This document shows positions 1 to 10,929 of a DNA stretch of 27,654 bases, one piece after another. The stretch is taken from positions 70,095-97,748 of the forward strand of contig JAQGDQ010000775.1 of the NCBI GenBank assembly GCA_030141605.1, written 5' to 3'. The notes under the pieces were generated by a model, which was not told where the DNA came from, did no database searches, and saw only the letters and a list, made by a program, of their open reading frames with translations. Origin of the DNA: Tubiluchus corallicola (lineage: Eukaryota; Priapulida; Priapulimorpha; Priapulimorphida; Tubiluchidae). Both the position numbers and the translations under genes were made by a program. Numbering within the stretch: position 1 is the stretch's first letter; the number at the start of each line of letters is the position of its first letter.

Positions 1-129
1 CGTACTATTTTTTTCAAATACGACTTGCGTGAAAGAGTTGTTACTACACAAACACAGTTTCGTGTTCGTGGCACAAGTTATTCTTTGTTACATAGATTTC
101 ACCATTCTCTAGTTAGACGGGCACTATCG
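1..129 (+). repeat. Direct repeat copy 1 (left edge of window)
   Basis: This stretch is repeated about 600 bases downstream at 597-729. Shared landmarks are CTATTTTTTTCAAA near the start, a CACAAACACA block and the closing AGTTAGACGGGCACTA. The copies differ by substitutions and small indels. The first copy is cut by the window edge, so its true left end is unknown. No coding potential is visible. Confidence 0.8.
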
Positions 130-596
130 GAAACGCATTGCACAAAAAACTTTTAATAGGTCAGCCCTCCAGAAATCATGTCAGCAATCGCCTTTCTCAG
201 TAAGCATTCCAGGATGACTGGCATAAATTCTGACGACCAGGTGTCAGCCATTCGTCCAGAACTTATCCTAGACGTTTAAATCTCGAATAATTTCGAGCAG
301 CCATGATTATTAAGCTGTCGATATAAGCTTGTAGGGAAAACAAAAAAAGGACGAAAGTAGGAAAGTAAAATCCTAAAATACCTGCAATTATAAGGAACAA
401 TATCAGCTGCATTTATATTTTCATAAGCGCAGGTATCAAAATAGACAAACTCATTTGCCCATTTTATATTCCCGTATTTTTATAGCATCCTGCTGTACAA
501 CGACAATTTTACTCACATCACTTCTTTGAAGCAAAACCGGACTCAATCTTAAACTGTAGGTCAAAACAATCTACTCTTTAAAATGTTGAAACGTAA
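130..596. other. Non-coding AT-rich spacer, nothing recognised
   Basis: No ORF with family resemblance, RNA gene or clear repeat was found between the two copies of the 130-bp direct repeat. Confidence 0.5.
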
Positions 597-729
597 CATA
601 CTATTTTTTTCAAAAATGACTTACGTGAAAGAATTGTAGTTACCACACAAACACATTTTTCATGTTCGCGCCTCTAGCTCTTCGCTGTTACGTGTATATC
701 GTCATTCGCTAGTTAGACGGGCACTAGCG
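597..729 (+). repeat. Direct repeat copy 2
   Basis: Second copy of the repeat at 1-129. Both copies end in AGTTAGACGGGCACTA, at offsets exactly 600 apart (711-720 against 111-120). Similarity does not obviously continue past the end of either copy, which suggests an interspersed element rather than a 600-bp satellite. Confidence 0.8.
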
Positions 730-864
730 CCTACATTACTACGAAAGCACAAAAACAGGTGCAACAGGTGCTGCACCTCGCAGTTCAGATGTGTTAGTTT
801 GTGACGAGCTGCACCCGTTAGACAGCTCATGCATGAGCACAGCGGTAAATTCGAAATTTGAATT

Positions 865-1075
865 TTTGTCTGAAAGCACGAGAAAACCCTCCACTTATAT
901 AAAGCTTCAAAAAAATTCGTCTCGAGATTTTACACCACTTACGTACTGCCTTTTGCATATAGGATTTGCTTCGGCAGTAATGCTGTGCAAAACATGTAAA
1001 TTTCAACTCCCACCGTGACAGTTTCATGCAGCCACTGAAGCCACAAACTTTTATCAATAAACAAAAAAGCTTTGA
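865..1075 (-). repeat. Repeat family R1, inverted copy
   Basis: Read on the minus strand, this matches 5150-5345 and part of 1775-1890. Shared landmarks include GTGGCTGCAT / ATGGCTGCGT, TTACTGCC, GCAGTACGTAAGTGG and TAAGTGGAGGGTTTTCT. It is inverted relative to the copy at 1450-1890, so the two could pair as a fold-back in single-stranded DNA. The short ORFs crossing it share no conserved frame with the other copies, so I regard it as non-coding. Confidence 0.7.
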
Positions 1076-1449
1076 AATCTCGTGTTCTTCTGAAATGTAA
1101 AACCTGCGGCATCAAGCCAAGTTTCCTCAACCTTCAGTATTGGAGGCTGGGATAAATGAGATGCTATAAACTGATTCAATGCGTTGCCATTATTATCGTA
1201 AATTTATATTTGGTTTGAAAAGAATCGGCGCAATGCATTTTAAATAAAATCCAAAAACGAAACTTCTGTGACGCGAATTTCTAAGTTGAAAACTTGTATG
1301 TTATAAACTTAAAGGACAAGAAAAGGGGCACCTGAAGTAGGTTTCAGAAAAATCGCCTTAAAAATCACATGACTTTAAAGCAAGTTTAGCGTATATCATA
1401 CTCGCGTTGAAAGCATTTTTGTTTGTTTTCATTTTAAATTTCCCGTGAT
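1076..1449. other. Non-coding spacer, nothing recognised
   Basis: AT-rich sequence between the inverted and direct R1 copies. No gene, RNA or repeat was identified. Confidence 0.45.
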
Positions 1450-1890
1450 ACTGTTCCGAAGTCGCCATTACATGACGTCATATACGCACAACGTAAATTA
1501 GTTGAAGAAAAGGAAATGTTAAATTATGTCTTAAAAAACTTTCTGTAAGGTCTGTAAGATCTGTAAAGTTATATTATTTGCTTGAAAGACTTATGTAACT
1601 AGAAAAAATAATTATTTAAAATGTTTTCACCAAATGCTAAAAAGTCGTTGACACACCTCCAGGGTGCACCACTCGTTAACAAAAAAACGCATTTTTTAAT
1701 CTTATTGACAAGATACAGTAATTCAAAATTTTACTTAGTGACGTGTGTGCTACGAATGCTCTGATTATTTTTCCGGGGCTACTGCCGGAGCGAGCTCTGT
1801 ATGCAGTACATAAGTGGTATAAAAGGCCAAGATGAAATTTTTAAGTTTGATATAAGTAGAGGGTTTTCTTGTACTTTAACGGAATACAGC
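1450..1890 (+). repeat. Repeat family R1, copy 2
   Basis: Collinear with 4840-5350. Shared landmarks in order are TATACGCACAACGTAAAT, AATTATTTAAAATG, CACCTCCAGGGTGCACCACT, TCTTATTGACAAGATAC, GTGCTACGAATGCT and AGGGTTTTCTTGTACTTTAA. An 8-bp palindrome TGACGTCA lies at 1473-1480. The spacing between landmarks is similar in both copies with small indels, as expected for copies of one interspersed element. No transposase or RT coding is seen. Confidence 0.8.
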
Positions 1891-2132
1891 ATGAGTGTTA
1901 CATAATCCGTGTGCTAGTTAAAAAGTTTGTTTACTTGAAGCTTTAAGCTACATTATAGAGTAAAACTGTGAAAAACATAAGCTTGTTCACTTTAGTCATT
2001 ATTCCAAAATTTTGATTAATACCCCAACTGGTTTTGTAATGGTACTGGTACGATATACAGTCAGTCTTCGTTTTAACGCCAACTTAATATAATGTAAACC
2101 TCCCTCATTGCCCATTCATTTGGCAAAATAAA
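1891..2132. other. Spacer upstream of LINE ORF1 remnant
   Basis: No recognisable feature. It may include 5' untranslated sequence of the LINE remnant that follows, but nothing in it proves this. Confidence 0.4.
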
Positions 2133-3074
2133 ATGTCTTTGACGATCCATTCACACTTGAACAAGTGCAGAAAGATTACAGCACAAAAGCCAAGCAAAAG
2201 TGCAGGTCCTGATGGCGTTGATGATGCAGTTTACAAGAAGAAACGAAAACTATTTATTTTATGACAAAATTAAATCTTAAATAAAAAAATAGAAACAATG
2301 GCTGAAAAGGCAATGAACGTTAAACCGTCTTGGAGCTAAGTGTCTGGTGCTAAGGGTCACGAAACACCCAACATGAATGTCAAAGCAAGTCATCCTTATG
2401 ATCCCCATCGTACTGTTATAATAGATATTGTAAAAGACAAGTAAAAGAGCCTCTCAGTAAAAAAAAAACTCTTGTGTGAGCATTTCCCATGTAAACGTTT
2501 CGAGAATGTTCTTTCCACAGCTAGAGGCAAAATTCAAATCCAGTTGAAATCTATAGAAGAAGCAGCAAACATAGTGAACAAGTGGCAGCCTCACTATTTA
2601 GGAACTAACACTAGTACAAAGGCACCAACTAGTGAAGTTCTGGGCCTAATCCGAGACTACGACACCAGCTTACGTGACGAAGAGGTGTTATCTGATGTCA
2701 CTCGATATTACGATGGCGCGCAAATAACAATATTTATGCGTAAGAATGGTTGTGCAATACCACTCGTAAAAGTGACCTTTCAAAAGTCTTCAGATCTAGA
2801 AAAAGCAATTTCGGAAGGAATACCCATTTGTAACATGTTTTGTCTGGTTGAAAAATTTGTTATTAAGAGGAAACATACTATTTGCTAGAACTGTTAGAAA
2901 TACAATCATGTAACTAAGTGGTGTCGATCAAGCCCTGTTTGTAGAAAGTGTTCGCAAAATCACCAAACTGAGTCCTGTGAACCCGAAACTGAAAAGTGCA
3001 ATAATTGCAGAGGTAAGCATGTGGCGTGGAGTAGAGAAATAAAGAAGCCATGCGTAAGAAAGATGAAACTTTGA
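2133..3074 (+). pseudogene. LINE ORF1 (gag-like, CCHC zinc knuckles), nonsense-decayed
   Basis: One reading frame can be followed from an ATG at 2133 to a TGA at 3072-3074, about 313 codons, with no frameshift. It is broken by six stops: TGA 2262, TAA 2271, TAA 2337, TAA 2442, TAG 2886 and TAG 2895. The longest open part (2472-2885) reads TARGKIQIQLKS, NKWQPHYLG and LVKVTFQKSSDLEKA, which resembles the RNA-binding ORF1 of Jockey/I/CR1-type LINEs. The C-terminal end carries CCHC knuckles. The first is C-x2-C-x4-H-x4-C with both late TAG stops inside it. Next come CRKCSQNHQTESC and CNNCRGKHVAWSR. These proteins bind retrotransposon RNA. No ORF2 follows, so the element is truncated or rearranged. 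Whether it belongs to LINE-B at 25-27 kb cannot be decided here. Confidence 0.8.
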
Positions 3075-3271
3075 GCATTGTTTCGTATTTAAAGGGTTAA
3101 ACAAAAACAAACTCACTGATACAGTAGCTACAGGTTTCTTGCAACACTCACACCATAAACTTCAGTCTAGAACCCAAGTTGCTTTATTCCTCAGTTGCTT
3201 TAGAGGGCTAACGTTTACATCTCACACAGTGTCTTTCTTACCGTTTATGAATTATTTTTTTACAATTGATG
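3075..3271. other. Spacer between LINE ORF1 remnant and hAT element
   Basis: Contains no recognised feature. A short ORF that crosses into the hAT element is fortuitous. Confidence 0.4.
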
Positions 3272-3279
3272 AACTAAAG
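3272..3279. repeat. 8-bp target-site duplication, left (AACTAAAG)
   Basis: AACTAAAG directly precedes the element and is repeated exactly at 3742-3749 directly after it. Eight bases is the duplication length made by hAT transposases. Confidence 0.9.
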
Positions 3280-3741
3280 CAGGGGTGTGCAAATTGCGGC
3301 CCGCCGAGAGAATTTGTCGACCTAATGAAAGTGAGGTCCGGGCGATTAATTGAGTGCATCCAGCTGAAGTCCGTGCCACAATCCCAAAGACAGTGCATGT
3401 AGTTTTTTCTACTAGATCGGATGCCATTAACCCTTACAAGACGATTGTAGCTTAATGTCACTGTACTACACAGACTGTGTTATACAAATTACTAATATGC
3501 ATTGTAATGAAATTACCACTATCTGTCCTGAAAGTAGAAATATGTGGTTTGTAATATAACTTTTAATAACTTCTAAAATAGTTTCTTGAGTGTAGTAGTA
3601 ATGATGTACGCAGGTCGGATGTGAAAAAAATCGTTAATAGGCCTTTCTGTACTTGGCTCCTTGATCAAACTGCCTGTGACCCGCAGCAATTGCGAGAAAG
3701 TTTAATGTGGCCCGGCTAGTCAGATAATTTGCACACCCCTG
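3280..3741. mobile_element. Non-autonomous hAT-type MITE, 462 bp
   Basis: The element starts CAGGGGTGTGCAAATT and ends with its exact reverse complement AATTTGCACACCCCTG, giving 16-bp perfect terminal inverted repeats. Identical 8-bp flanks AACTAAAG lie at 3272-3279 and 3742-3749. CAGGGGTG termini followed by GGCCCGC-type sequence and 8-bp duplications are typical of the hAT superfamily, including relatives of the ZBED/Tip100 type. Inside there is no transposase coding, so it would have been moved in trans by an autonomous relative. The perfect duplication suggests it is not extremely old. The ORF crossing its left end is chance. Confidence 0.93.
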
Positions 3742-3749
3742 AACTAAAG
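3742..3749. repeat. 8-bp target-site duplication, right (AACTAAAG)
   Basis: Exact copy of 3272-3279 on the far side of the hAT element. Confidence 0.9.
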
Positions 3750-4234
3750 TCTTTTTTAAAATTTATGATGTAAATTCATTTTTAAAATCTATGAATTATG
3801 ATTTTATTCTGACGAAGCTATGTTTTTACTTTTTTCAGTGTGGTGTTCTTTGTTGCCTGTTGTTATGTCACCAAGACAGTTTAATCTGTCACTCATACCC
3901 TGGGTATTTATTTACTTGAAAAAGAACTTATTCGTAAAAGTGAGCGAAATGACCAATGCAGAGTTTGGACTGACCATTCACCGCACTGCCTCTCCACAAA
4001 TTTCAATTAGATTATTTATTCACTCACATACAATTGTACATTTACACGAATAGGACATAATTGCAATTAAAAATAATTAGTTAATTTCTGAGGAAAGGAG
4101 CAAGCCATTAATGAAAGAACCAGGTATGAATGCACTTACGGTGGTCCACATTAATTAGTGGTTTCTGTTTAATTTACTAAAAGTGTGAAAAACAAATGTA
4201 ATTTCGAAATCACATGTCGCATGCGTAGTGCGAT
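3750..4234. other. Non-coding spacer, nothing recognised
   Basis: AT-rich. A 77-codon ORF (3820-4053) shows no domain, no splice context and no resemblance I recognise. Confidence 0.45.
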
Positions 4235-4372
4235 AAATTTAGCGCAAGGCGCCCTACAGCATTAAATCATGACATGACAAGAGTATGGAGGCAGTAGATT
4301 CCTACGCATTCTCATTGGTTGCTGGACTTTTCCTTGATGACGTCAAACTAAAATGGCGGAGTTGTTGAATAC
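4235..4372. repeat. Fold-back left arm
   Basis: Reverse complement of 4745-4895. The best part pairs 4304-4366 with 4750-4812, about 54 of 63 positions identical by eye. The outer part aligns more weakly through the shared GGCGCC. The arm includes the palindrome TGACGTCA at 4338-4345. Together with the right arm it makes a stem-loop of about 660 bp with a spacer of about 375 bp. Confidence 0.75.
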
Positions 4373-4744
4373 GGGTTGTGAATGCATGTAACGTTCTAAC
4401 TAATGTACAGCAGTTGCACTGTTACCTCGCATAATGTTTGAGCATAGCTATGCTGCTTGATTTACCTGTTTTCTGATAAACTAAAACACTAGGAGTACTG
4501 TGTATCACAGCAACTAAAATCTTGTATGTATCAAATACATAAAATTAATGGTCTTTCTTGGTACGCATATGTTATGTAAAATATGTGTAGTATTTATGAA
4601 GTGTTATTATCAATAATTGTGTGTTTGCAAACGAAAATCACCCATAAGTCGGCATAATTGAAACTACGTTATGATACTTCAAATTAGAACTAGTGTTCCA
4701 TTTTTTCAGGTTTCAAAACAGTAATAAAACTTTTAAGTCTCTTG

Positions 4745-4895
4745 TAGTCGACAACTCCGCTATTTTAATTTGGCGTCATCAAGGCGAAGTCCCACAGCCA
4801 ATGAGAATGCGTATGGAAGTACTGCCCCGAGACTCTTCTAGCAATTCTGTTTCCACGGCGCCATTAAATGACGTAATATACGCACAACGTAAATC
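4745..4895. repeat. Fold-back right arm, joined to R1 copy 3
   Basis: Inverted partner of 4235-4372. Its outer end runs directly into the R1-type sequence shared with position 1450 onward (TATACGCACAACGTAAAT). The left arm and R1 may therefore be parts of one larger fold-back element. The 94-codon ORF across this arm (4693-4977) is not supported as a gene. Confidence 0.7.
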
Positions 4896-5350
4896 ATTGG
4901 AAGAATGCGAAGTTATATTTCTTGGCATTTCGCTTACCTGTTTTTCAGACCTATTTACTAGAAAAGAGAATTATTAATTATTTAAAATGCTTTCACTAAT
5001 TGGTAAAATATTTTTGACTCACCTCCAGGGTGCACCACTCACTAACCAAAAAACGTATTTTTAATCTTATTGACAAGATACCGTAAAATTTTGCTTGGTT
5101 AGGAATGTGCGCTACGAATGCTGAATTATTTTTAAATTTTACACAATGTTAGCTAATCTTGTTTCAAATGACTTATCATCAAAATGGCTGCGTCTAACGG
5201 TTATCGCGGGACTTTAAACTGAACATGTTTTGTACAGCGTTACTGCCAATGCAAGTCATGTATGCAAAAGACAGTACGTAAGTGATGTAAAAATTCAAGA
5301 CGAATTTTTAAGCTATATGTAAGTGGAGGGTTTTCTTGTACTTTAAGGCA
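4840..5350 (+). repeat. Repeat family R1, copy 3
   Basis: Collinear with 1450-1890 and inverted relative to 865-1075. Landmarks: TATACGCACAACGTAAAT near 4878, CACCTCCAGGGTGCACCACT near 5021, TCTTATTGACAAGATAC near 5065, GCAGTACGTAAGTGATG near 5273, and AGGGTTTTCTTGTACTTTAA near 5326. It contains extra sequence between about 5130 and 5220 that the 1450 copy lacks but the minus-strand copy partly has. Confidence 0.8.
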
Positions 5351-8300
5351 TTTGCGAACGAGTGATCGCAGACAGACTATATTATTTTGTGCTTTCTTAA
5401 CTAGAACTTTCTCTGTCAACCGATTTTAAATCTGGTCTTCCGTTTCGAAAATACAAAAATTCGTTTATGCTTTATGATTTATTATCGTATCCAAAAAATA
5501 CGCTATTCTTATTCATTGTTATTAAACTATTTGGGTTAAAAAGACATAAAAGACAGTTTTATTATCCAAAAGAAATTCGTTCGACACAAATACTTGGTTT
5601 TGCAAAACAAGGAAAAACAACGTCAATACATGGATAGTAACATTGATAAAGACAATCAAATATTTTTGACACAGTTGCACATTTTGCATGCTCTTATCGA
5701 GCACCCAAAGGCAGGTCATACTTGCCACACGTTGTCAAAGCTCAATATGGCTTGGCTGAACGTATTTAGTTGTCAAAGAAAATCCATTTAGTTGAGTCAA
5801 TGACACAAGATTTAGGGAAAGCATATAGCGGCCTTCAATGATGTAAATACCAATATATACAATCTTCGTAAACAACTGATGTTCCATTTACCTCTTTGCC
5901 GTTCTAAACGTTTTAAAAGTAGTTTTAAACCATATGCATTTTTTAATTACCAGTTCATTACTACTGTATACACTGCGACACGAGATATTATAATTATGGA
6001 TTTTAATAAGATTAATCTTAATGTGGTAAATTATTGTCTTTTAAATGTTAAACTTCAGTCCATCTTAATTAAATTAATGTTGTTTAAAGTCGTGCAATGT
6101 AATTTACTTCAAATTTAAACTTCTGTGTATCTTAGTTAATGTAATTTAAATTAAGCTTCTGGTTACAAAAATGTTTAATAATAAAATAAATTTATTTATT
6201 GAACCATTAAGTAAATTATTAGAGACAAAGAAAACCTAGACTTAAAAGAAATGTGCCATACAAAGAAACCACATGTATATGCCAAATGTATATGTCAAAA
6301 TATGCAAAATGTATATGTCAAAATATGCAAAATGTATATGCCAAAAGGCGCATGGGTATTCGATATCTGTGTTTCTTCAGTTTCCCTTCATGCAATAGGC
6401 TGTCTGAAAACCCTCACGCTCAGGACCTGTTTAGCTACACATTTCATGCGCTACCATATCAGTTATTGCTGAGTTTATCGGTCCATATTGGCTGACGTAG
6501 TCGGGCTGACTCTTTTTGTAACGTCTCTGGAAAAAGAAAATAAAGCATATAACAGTCGAAAGAAGTTGCTCTACTTTTGGTTGGTACACACATTCCAGAT
6601 TCCAACAAAAGTACAGCATAGATACCGCGACACGCAAAAAGCCTAATCATTGAAGGGGCAGACACATTCAAAGCTAATTTTGTTATATTTATAAACCCAC
6701 TTAAAGTGACCATGCCTGTAAGTCTTTGACCTTGCCTGACTTCTTGAATCTGGGTAATGATCACAGTGACTGGTTTTGGGAATGCTGCCTTGAAACGATA
6801 TTTCCTTTTAACCCCTATCCATCCAAGGAATTTTTGTATAACAATAACGGCCAAGCGGGGCAACAATTTGCCTAATGAAAATTTCGCTTAATGTGTTTTG
6901 CTAACATAGGATAGAATGACAAACTAGCAACCGTAGCGCAAAACCAAATTCTGGGTCAAGTTGTCATAATTATGTAGGAAGGAACAAAGAGGCATTCCGC
7001 CATTGTACAATATATTGTTTTCGCGTGGTTCATCAAGTCCTGTGCCATAATAAGCAATTGATTCTGGGACATCTACTTTGTCTTTACTTGCTGTCTAAAA
7101 TTCTGTCTTCGTCAGCTTCAACTGCCTGTACTGCAAACGTTCTCACCATATTTAATGAACAATGTACACAAAATTTAAAATGAAATTTCCCCAGCAGATC
7201 GTTAGAAAAATCACTTAGAAAAATAATTGCCATGGTACGTGGTCAAGGTAAACATTTGGGGCTGCCAGAAAGAAAATTATTGCTATGTAAGCTGAAAAAT
7301 TTTGCCTACATAAAAACACCAGGCGGGGTAATAAGTTAGTCAGGTAATATCTGTCACTTATGCTTTGTGAAGCAGCATGAATAACGGTTTTCAACAAAAC
7401 CAAGGTAAGACTGCATGCCAAATTGCAAAACATTTGATCATTACTAGATTGATAATTTTTGTTGCATCCATATAAAATGTGAACAAACACAGTTGTGGTG
7501 ATGTTTTGTCCCTGTAGCCTTGGTAGGCTAAGGGTTAATTCTATTGCTGATTGCTGTGTTCCCCACGCTGGTTGTCACTTACAGACCATTCCTGTATACA
7601 TAAATGACTTATCAAGATATAATCTGTTCATTGCATCCTTATTTTACCGTCATGTCATCTCTTTTCATTGTGCATCTCTTTTGGTCTTTTCCAAGTTCCA
7701 ACTTTTAGCTCAGCTGCAAGCAGTTACATCATTTTGTTCTCTAATTGATTGCTCAATTGGTAAGTAATTGTAGTCATTTTGTTTTCAGTTTGTGAAATTG
7801 TATGTAATATATCTGTGTATGTAACTGTAATGGTGTTTTTGTCCAATAAATAAATAAAAAACCTTTTTCCTATCTTTCCTACAAAAAAATGGAACCAACT
7901 GTAGCCATCACGTTGTAATAAAACAACTGTATCCAGCTTCAAAAGATGCCATATTCAAACAGTATTCCCTTCATGTAAACAATGTTACGTCATATTAAAC
8001 CTTTCTGGATGTCGTTATGCAGTTGTGTTGCTATGTTGGCTTAGACTTGGTGCTAATTCATTAAACTACTCATCGCATAAGATGTAGTTTTGTAGCCTTT
8101 TTGTAGCCATTGTTATTTTGTGGTTGAAGACCCTGTTCATTACTTATTACGATGCCCTAAGAATAATAATTCAGATCTTTAATGCTAACATCTTCTAATC
8201 ACATCTTAATTTTTGTAATTATTCAGCTGGCCAGTATAGTGAATTATTAATGTAAGGGTCAGACATATTAACTGATGTTATTAACAAATTGCCTGCAAGG

Positions 8301-9100
8301 TAGCTGTATTAGAAACTTATTATTACATTCTTCAATCTAAACGTCAAATATAATGCTTTGTGTGCTAACAGTTCAAGTCTGTCAGCTGTTGTAATGAAGT
8401 GTTATATATATAGTGATGTTACATATATTTCATTGTGTACAAAGGTAAGTGTAATATTTTCTTTATTTTAGTAATGTTGCATTAGTGAAATGGGTACAAA
8501 GGATTCTAACATGTTTCAGAAGTGATTTGAGATTATCAATTCTGGTAATAAAGAAAGATGTTTACCTAAAAGTGACTTTTAATTACCGTTGATCTTCCAT
8601 CTACCTTGAAAGCATCATTCATAAATCTTGCAAGCAAATTCGCTGACCCAAAAGGGCAGAAACCACATGGCCTTGTGCAATCAAATTATATAGTACTTAA
8701 TGGAAGATTTTCAAACAAAACTGAGTCAAGAGAGATAAGGGTAATAAAAACTTCTTCTTTCTCCTTTAAAAGACGTAAAATGCTATTGAAAGGATACCTA
8801 ATGATTGACAGCAATGCATAAGTATTAATACCATGAAATAGTTTTACAACAACTGAACTCTTTGAGGAATGACCTAGAGTTTTTACGAAAAAAGTTTTGC
8901 AAATTATATAAGTTATACAACCTACAGTCATCCCTTCCCATCAGCTTTGCAAGCGCATAGTTAAATCCAGCTGCTGTGGCATGTAAAGATACGTTGTACA
9001 AGTCATACCGTGTATTTGTGAAGTATTTTCTTGTTGCCATAGACATTACTTTAAGTACTCGCAGAAATACCACTCACTCCTGCAAATAGTTTAAAGTTAA
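5351..9100. other. Long AT-rich stretch without recognised genes
   Basis: I read all six frames here. ORFs of up to 135 codons exist (for example 6459-6866 minus and 7215-7490 minus), but none shows a recognised motif or family resemblance. The poly(A)-signal-like string AATAAATAAATAAA lies near 7846-7858 without a gene ahead of it that I can support. It could be intron or intergenic sequence. A short tandem repeat lies at 6272-6347. Confidence 0.5.
6272..6347 (+). repeat. Short tandem repeat, about 23-bp unit, 3 copies
   Basis: The unit AAAATGTATATGTCAAAATATGC occurs at 6284-6305 (one base shorter) and 6306-6328, with a partial, diverged copy at 6329-6347 and a degenerate start at 6272. Two overlapping short ORFs arise only from this repetition. 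Confidence 0.85.
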
Positions 9101-10929
9101 AAGTAGTTTTCTGCATGTAGTGTCCTATGTAGCTGTACACTAACGGCCTGCCAAGTATAGGCTCGTCAGCAACACGGGACGATTTGCCCACACAGCAGAC
9201 CCTGTTAACGACTTGTCTCGAACTTGTTGCATTTCGTGTGCGTTTTTAAGATGGCTTCCAATAAACTAGAAACGAGTGTAATTTCGAGAATTTATGGATC
9301 TGATGTCGTAAACTCTTCACAGCCAATTAATATCTTTACAAGATCGGAGTAAGATAATATACGTTAAAAGTAATAGGTATGTGACAAAAACGAACATCTA
9401 AACAAGTATACAGAGGCATAACATTGTGTGCCCTTTTTCTATATGGTTTTTTTAAATATTTTTTAAAGAACGCGTCCTCATTTTACAACTGCAATTTAAA
9501 CTAAAGTTTACAGTAAGTTCAAACTATGTATCACAGTATATTAACACAACTAATTTAGTTTAAAGAGATTAGTACAGCAATTTTTTTTAATTTTTGATTT
9601 TATTTTCATTATTTATTTACCTATAACAAAAATGTGATAAGTGGTACTAGTGCTAATAATAACGCAACTCAGATATGATCAAACCATGACATGTTTTATA
9701 TCTTAGTCATGATTGAATGAAACTTATCAAAAAGAACATTATCAAACTTCTGCAGTGCATACTACGGTGCGAATCTTATAACTATAACTTTAAACACATA
9801 AAGCTTGCATAAAACAAAGCAAGTTATTTCAGCTGCAATATGACAATTCTGCAAGGGAACTTAACATACAGAAATTTGACACTAAAATTCGAAATTTATT
9901 CACTTAATAACAGCCTCTGATACTGATCACATGTAATCATGAACACAGGTTTCAATCAAAAGTTTTCCAGTACTGGCCGAAAATTTTGTTTACCTATTCA
10001 CCACGATGCATATTTGTATAGTTTTGACAAGCCATTCCAAAAATGCCAATAACGGCCTTGTTGCACGAGATACTAGTTCAAAACTATATATTTTCTGAAA
10101 AAGAATTAAATTTTCTTTCTATTACTGTAAATTTAATGCTTAGATTTTTTAGTTTAGAGGAATAATTAAGAAGGTGATAGGAGTAATCTGTAAATGTTCA
10201 CAAATTTTTCATTTCAAAGCTTTCTAGAGCCTAAGTTATAGTTTGCATCTAAAACTGTTCAACGAGAAAGCTGTAGTAGATTGTTTTTTGCATAAAATTT
10301 TACAAAAAGTATATAAATTTGATAGCTCTGCGCTGTCTACAGCTAATTATAACTACAACACTCTACAACCTGATGTGATCCTGTAGTAAGGTTGAGAGCA
10401 TCAGCGTTGTTTTGTTTACTTGTTTAATGCAAGTAAATACAGTATGATTGCCAACAAGCAAAACGTATAGAAACAACGCACTACACATAAGTAACTAATT
10501 ACCGCCAGAGCGATAAATCCAGCTCTTGAAGTTATTCCGATTTTAAAAAAAATGTTAATGTTAATATTTTTTATAAAATTTAATACATCCAAAAGCATAA
10601 CAATATTAACAAAGATGAAAAAAGCAATAATAATATAAATTAAAATATATTATAGTGCTATACTTTATGTCGTGTTGTACTGTGCTGTGGCATTTTGCCG
10701 CCTCTATGCTAGTTATTTTTGAAAACAGTTTTCTTTTTTTTTGCTCTTCTGGGCACTGGTTTGTAATCATTACGCCACAGAAACTTCTCAAAAATGAGTA
10801 TTCTAAATTTTATCAGTGTGAAAAGACTAAAAAGGTTTTTTTTTTCTTAAATTACGCAGCTCATTTGTTTCACAGACGGGCTGATTTGTCTTGGTCAGGA
10901 ATATAAAGGCTTACGTATTTTTCTGAACT
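9101..10929. other. AT-rich stretch without recognised genes
   Basis: No coding, RNA or repeat feature was recognised. It contains several poly-T and poly-A runs, and ORFs of 60-83 codons that look random in composition. Confidence 0.45.

Noticed and set aside
2190-2225. KSAGPDGVDD read as the RT fingers motif (K-x-P-G-x-D-G)
   Set aside because: It lies in the same frame and upstream of ORF1-type RNA-binding sequence, and no other RT motif follows. It is more likely the ORF1 N-terminus.
3139-3402. 87-codon ORF across the left end of the hAT element
   Set aside because: It crosses the exact element boundary at 3280, so it mixes flanking DNA and transposon sequence by chance.
6459-6866. 135-codon minus-strand ORF in the gene-poor middle region
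   Set aside because: No recognisable motif, no splice or promoter context, and composition like the surrounding non-coding DNA. ORFs of this size are expected by chance in a window of this length.
7215-7490. 91-codon minus-strand ORF, hydrophobic
   Set aside because: The hydrophobic character comes from T-rich sequence. No family resemblance was recognised.
8606-8821. 71-codon plus-strand ORF (ASFINLASKFADPKGQKP...)
   Set aside because: It looks more protein-like than its neighbours but has no recognised homologue, is short, and shows no convincing exon boundaries.
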